A stretch of 64,000 nt of DNA from Paraburkholderia sp. BL21I4N1 (lineage in GTDB: Bacteria > Pseudomonadota > Gammaproteobacteria > Burkholderiales > Burkholderiaceae). The position numbers and the translations under genes are program-made. The notes beneath the pieces were generated by a model. That model did not search any database, was not told the origin of the DNA, and worked only from the letters and a program-made list of their open reading frames with translations. Every line of letters starts with the position of its first letter. The stretch's first letter is position 1. Shown here one piece after another: positions 61,097-64,000 of the stretch. The DNA is taken from positions 1 to 64,000 of the forward strand of contig NZ_PVEN01000009.1 of assembly GCF_002973525.1 (NCBI RefSeq), read 5' to 3'.

Positions 61097-61888
61097 TCAG
61101 GCGGCTGCTTGATTCATTTCGCTGTCGCTCGATTCGGCTGCGAGCAGGTTCAGTGCAAGCAGAATAGCCGAGCGGTTTTCGATCTCGATCTCGATGCCGA
61201 GTTGCTCCGTCAACCAGCGGCCGATCTTGGTATTGGAAAATTCGTCGGCGCCGGCCGTCTTTTTCATGGTGACGCCGAGTTTGACGGCGCGATAGTGATA
61301 CGAGGGCACCCGATGCTGAGCCGCAACCGCCGACAGACCGCCTTTGCCTTCCGAGCACCAGCCGAGACTGCCGGCCAGCACGATCCGCTCGGGCTCGTCG
61401 AGCGCTTCGATGAACGCGCGCGCGGCGCTTCGCACGCGTTGCTCGTCAAGGCCGTATTGCAGCAGCACGCTGTCCACCGGGTCTTCCAGCGCCTGCGCGT
61501 GCAGATCGATTTCGTGCGCCATGCCTTCGTTTTCCATCGATACGTTGCGCTGATGGCCGGCGCTGCGCAGACAATCGATCAGATAACGGCGGAAATACGC
61601 GCACAATGCGTAACCATTGGACGGCGCGCTCTCGGCGCAGGCGTTGGTTTCGGTATGACCCGGCGCGAGCCGCAGCACCTTGGCGTAAATGAACTGGGCG
61701 ACCAGTTCTTCCTTATCGTCGCCGAGCGCCTGCAACTCCAGCGGATGATAGGTCCGCAAAGCCCGCTTGACCAGTTCGACCATCGACACCATTTCGTCGG
61801 CCGACAACCGGGTGCGCCGGCGCCACAGATCGGGCAGGACCGCGTCGTCGAGTGTGCGGACGAACGCGTGGCTCGGAACTACGCCCAT
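61097..61888 (-). CDS. sigma-factor-like regulatory protein, unknown function
   Basis: A 263-residue protein with no signal or membrane helix. Two regions resemble sigma-70 family helices: DDKEELVAQFIYAKVLRL with YFRRYLIDCLRSAGHQRNVS (region 2-like), and ALDEPERIVLAGSLGW followed by GLSAVAAQHRVPSYHYRAVKLGV (region 4-like HTH). The match is weak and is inference from pattern only. GGAGG before ATG 61888 sets the start. It sits directly upstream of the GMC fusion on the same strand, 53 bases away, and probably shares its transcript. Confidence 0.65.
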   Translation of the reverse strand: MGVVPSHAFVRTLDDAVLPDLWRRRTRLSADEMVSMVELVKRALRTYHPLELQALGDDKEELVAQFIYAKVLRLAPGHTETNACAESAPSNGYALCAYFRRYLIDCLRSAGHQRNVSMENEGMAHEIDLHAQALEDPVDSVLLQYGLDEQRVRSAARAFIEALDEPERIVLAGSLGWCSEGKGGLSAVAAQHRVPSYHYRAVKLGVTMKKTAGADEFSNTKIGRWLTEQLGIEIEIENRSAILLALNLLAAESSDSEMNQAAA

Positions 61889-62127
61889 AACAACCTCCAT
61901 AGGGGGTAAGGCAAGGAGCGCGGTGAGCCCTGAAATCAGGCGGAGAAGCGAAAACCGGGAAGGTGAAGCCGCGCTGGAATGTGAAGCCAGTATGGTTTCC
62001 GGCGACGGCTTCGCCTATATGGATTAAGTGGTAGCTGATGGGTAAACTGCCGGGTAAACCATCCGGCATAAAAACGCGATTCGGCATGACACGCTTGTCA
62101 TTCATCTGAAGAAACGGAGACCGCACG

Positions 62128-64000
62128 ATGCGGGCCGACCCTATCCAGCGGGCGATCGACGAAGACCTTGTGCGCGTGCTTTACGCGCAGGATCCGATCG
62201 CCTTTTTTACGCACTGGTTTTCGATCGCGGTTCTGGTGGCGGTCTACTGGCCGGCGATTCCGTCGCCGCCGCTGTTCGTCGCGTGTTTCGGGTTTTATGC
62301 GGCGGCCAATTGCGGCAGTCTCGCGTTGTGGATCTGTCATCGCCGCTATCCGCAGCTCGTGTCGCCGCGCGGCTGGATCGTGCTGCACGCGGTGCGCGGC
62401 ATGCTGCTGTACAGCGCGCCGGGTCTCGCGATCTGGTTCGCGTTCCATAGTCCGCAGATGGATTTGCCGCTGCTGCATACGGTGATGCTCGTGACGCTCG
62501 CGGCCGGCGTGTTCATGTCGAACGGCTTCGATCTGCTGAACTTCTCCACCGCGATTCCGTTCCTGCTGTTTCCGTCGATCGTGCTGCATTTCGGTACGCA
62601 TACGTTCGACCGCACCATTCTCGCCATCGTCCTCGCGTTCTTCTTTTGCGCGATCAACGTCTACGCGATGAGTTATCGCAAGCTGTTTCGCCAGGTCGTG
62701 CAGGCGCGCGTCGATCAGCAGTATCTGGCGGAGTCGCTCGCCGCGCAGAAGCATGTGGCCGAAGAGGCGAGTCTCGCGAAAACGCGCTTTTTCGCCGCCG
62801 CCAGCCACGATTTGCGGCAGCCCCTGCATGCGATCGGTTTGCTTGCGGCGTCGCTCAACGACACGGCGGCGACCCCCGTGCAGCACGCTAAAACCGCCGA
62901 ACACATCGTCTACAACGTCGAGGCGTTGAATCAGCTGTTCAACCAGGTGCTCGATCTCGCGCGGCTCGAAAGCGGCGTGACGCAGGTGATCCGGCTGCAT
63001 TTCCGGCTGGGCGAACTGTTCGAGCGGGTCGGCAGCCAGTATCGTCCGCAGGCGGCGGCCAAGGGTCTCGCGCTGCGGATCGCGCCGACCACGATGATCG
63101 TGCACGACGATCCGGTGTTGCTGGAGCGCGTGCTGAGCAATCTGCTCTCGAACGCGGTGCGCTATACCGAGGAGGGCGCGATCTGGTTAGGCTTTCGTCG
63201 CGCGGGGCGCGAGTCGGGCGGGTTTGTCGAAGTGCGCGATTCGGGCATTGGCATTCCGGCCGAGGAGCACGAGCAGGTCTTCGAGGAGTTCTATCAGGTC
63301 GCCAATCCGCAACGCGACGCGCGTCAGGGGCATGGGCTCGGCTTGCCGACGGTGAAGCGGCTGGTCGGGATGCTCGGCGGCGAACTGCGCTTGCGTTCGG
63401 CGCCGGGGCGCGGCTCCGTGTTTCGTTTTTCGGTGCATGCGGGTGAGGCGGGCGGAATCGTCGCGAGCCTGAACGAGTCGGTGGCGGGCGGTCCTTCGGC
63501 GCAAGGGCGGCGCGTGCTGTGTATCGACGACGATCCGTCGATTCTCGAAGGCCTGGCCAGTCTGCTCGCGCGCTGGGGTTGCGACGTGCGCGGCGCCCGC
63601 GACGAGGTCGACGCGCTCGCGGTGCTCGAAACGGGGTTCGTGCCGGATGCAGTGCTGTGCGACTACCAGTTGGCGAACCACCGTACCGGCGCTCAGGCGC
63701 TCACGGCCGTGCGCCAGGTGCTGGCGCGCGCGGGGCATGACAACATCGTGACCTTGCTGATTACGGGGGATATGGCGTCGGCGGAACTGGCGGCGTTGGC
63801 GCTGCAGGGGATTCCGGTGTTGCATAAGCCGGTGACGCCCGCGCGCTTGCGGCGCACGCTGGAAATGCTGTGGCAGCAGGCGGAACTGGATAAGGGGCGG
63901 GCCACCGCGGCGCTGGCGTTGCGCACGGACGGCGTGAATGGGGCGGCGGGAGCCGCCGGTCAAGCAGAGAGCTGGAGCGCAAACGGCGTGATGCGGGAAG
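62128..64000 (+). CDS. hybrid sensor histidine kinase / response regulator (cut by window end)
   Basis: The open frame runs from ATG 62128 off the right edge (624 residues visible). About six N-terminal membrane segments (residues 28-182) are followed by a dimerisation H-box, FFAAASHDLRQPLHAIG, with His227. The HATPase motifs are NLLSNAVRYTEEGAI, VEVRDSGIGIP and GHGLGLPTVKRLVGML. A receiver domain follows (from RRVLCIDDDPS, about 460) with the acceptor Asp512 in VLCDYQLA and the Lys in VLHKPVTP. ACGGAG precedes the start. The membrane input domain resembles no named sensor. The true end lies beyond 64000. Confidence 0.92.
   Translation, partial: MRADPIQRAIDEDLVRVLYAQDPIAFFTHWFSIAVLVAVYWPAIPSPPLFVACFGFYAAANCGSLALWICHRRYPQLVSPRGWIVLHAVRGMLLYSAPGLAIWFAFHSPQMDLPLLHTVMLVTLAAGVFMSNGFDLLNFSTAIPFLLFPSIVLHFGTHTFDRTILAIVLAFFFCAINVYAMSYRKLFRQVVQARVDQQYLAESLAAQKHVAEEASLAKTRFFAAASHDLRQPLHAIGLLAASLNDTAATPVQHAKTAEHIVYNVEALNQLFNQVLDLARLESGVTQVIRLHFRLGELFERVGSQYRPQAAAKGLALRIAPTTMIVHDDPVLLERVLSNLLSNAVRYTEEGAIWLGFRRAGRESGGFVEVRDSGIGIPAEEHEQVFEEFYQVANPQRDARQGHGLGLPTVKRLVGMLGGELRLRSAPGRGSVFRFSVHAGEAGGIVASLNESVAGGPSAQGRRVLCIDDDPSILEGLASLLARWGCDVRGARDEVDALAVLETGFVPDAVLCDYQLANHRTGAQALTAVRQVLARAGHDNIVTLLITGDMASAELAALALQGIPVLHKPVTPARLRRTLEMLWQQAELDKGRATAALALRTDGVNGAAGAAGQAESWSANGVMRE

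Noticed and set aside
1..64000. Mobile elements, prophage, integrase or tRNA-linked attachment sites
   Set aside because: No transposase, integrase or phage gene, no tRNA and no flanking direct repeats were seen; only short tandem repeats occur.

Overview
The window looks like chromosomal DNA of a beta-proteobacterium of the Burkholderia/Paraburkholderia group. The evidence is the 5S rRNA sequence at the left edge, the high GC content with strong third-position G/C bias, the dense single-gene or short-operon layout, and many metabolic, ABC-transport and LysR/GntR genes with no phage, plasmid or insertion-sequence genes. It reads as an ordinary metabolically versatile soil or plant-associated chromosome segment. 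Genus assignment is inference from overall gene character.

Layout. 1-171: a complete 5S rRNA gene and the rRNA-operon terminator. 0.4-11.7 kb: mostly housekeeping and stress genes, namely a LysR regulator divergent from a FUSC efflux protein, a small secreted protein, a succinate-CoA-transferase-like enzyme, a GlsB/YeaQ membrane protein, an MgtC/SapB protein, a duplicated-domain periplasmic protein, a membrane metallophosphoesterase, a RutE-type nitroreductase and an AlkB-type dioxygenase. 11.9-17.0 kb: a YtfQ-YtfR-YtfT-YjfF sugar ABC importer operon. 17.1-20.5 kb: an MFS permease and a DUF1445 hydro-lyase/D-glutamate cyclase homologue, divergent from a LysR regulator. 20.6-29.2 kb: a complete malonate decarboxylase operon (GntR regulator, mdcABCDEGH) divergent from an MFS permease.

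29.3-42.1 kb: iron acquisition. A TonB-dependent siderophore receptor has its own Fur-box promoter. Further on is a six-gene unidirectional operon, OprB-type porin, beta-propeller protein, Tat-exported EfeB-type peroxidase, then a ferric-type ABC importer (FbpA, FbpB, FbpC). It is headed by a promoter with an adjacent Fur box. An EamA exporter and a LysR gene lie between the two. 42.3-43.8 kb: an arylamine N-acetyltransferase and a methyltransferase-like membrane protein.

44.1-56.7 kb: the most unusual region. An octopine/basic-amino-acid type ABC importer leads into a histidine-ammonia-lyase-family gene that has precisely lost the Ala-Ser-Gly triad that forms the MIO cofactor, followed by a HutC-type GntR regulator. 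Next to it, in opposite orientation, is a second HutC-type regulator in an operon with a second polar-amino-acid ABC importer, divergent from a 2-oxoglutarate/Fe(II)-type oxygenase and a GlcD-like FAD oxidoreductase. Each half carries its own pair of palindromic operators (TGTCTA-type and GTATATAC-type). I infer a pair of amino-acid or amino-acid-derivative uptake and catabolism modules.

56.7-64.0 kb: a ModA-like binding protein, a very large GMC oxidoreductase fused to an alpha/beta hydrolase with a cysteine nucleophile, a sigma-factor-like protein upstream of it, and a hybrid sensor kinase cut by the right edge. Functions are inferred from motifs read by eye; no database search was run.
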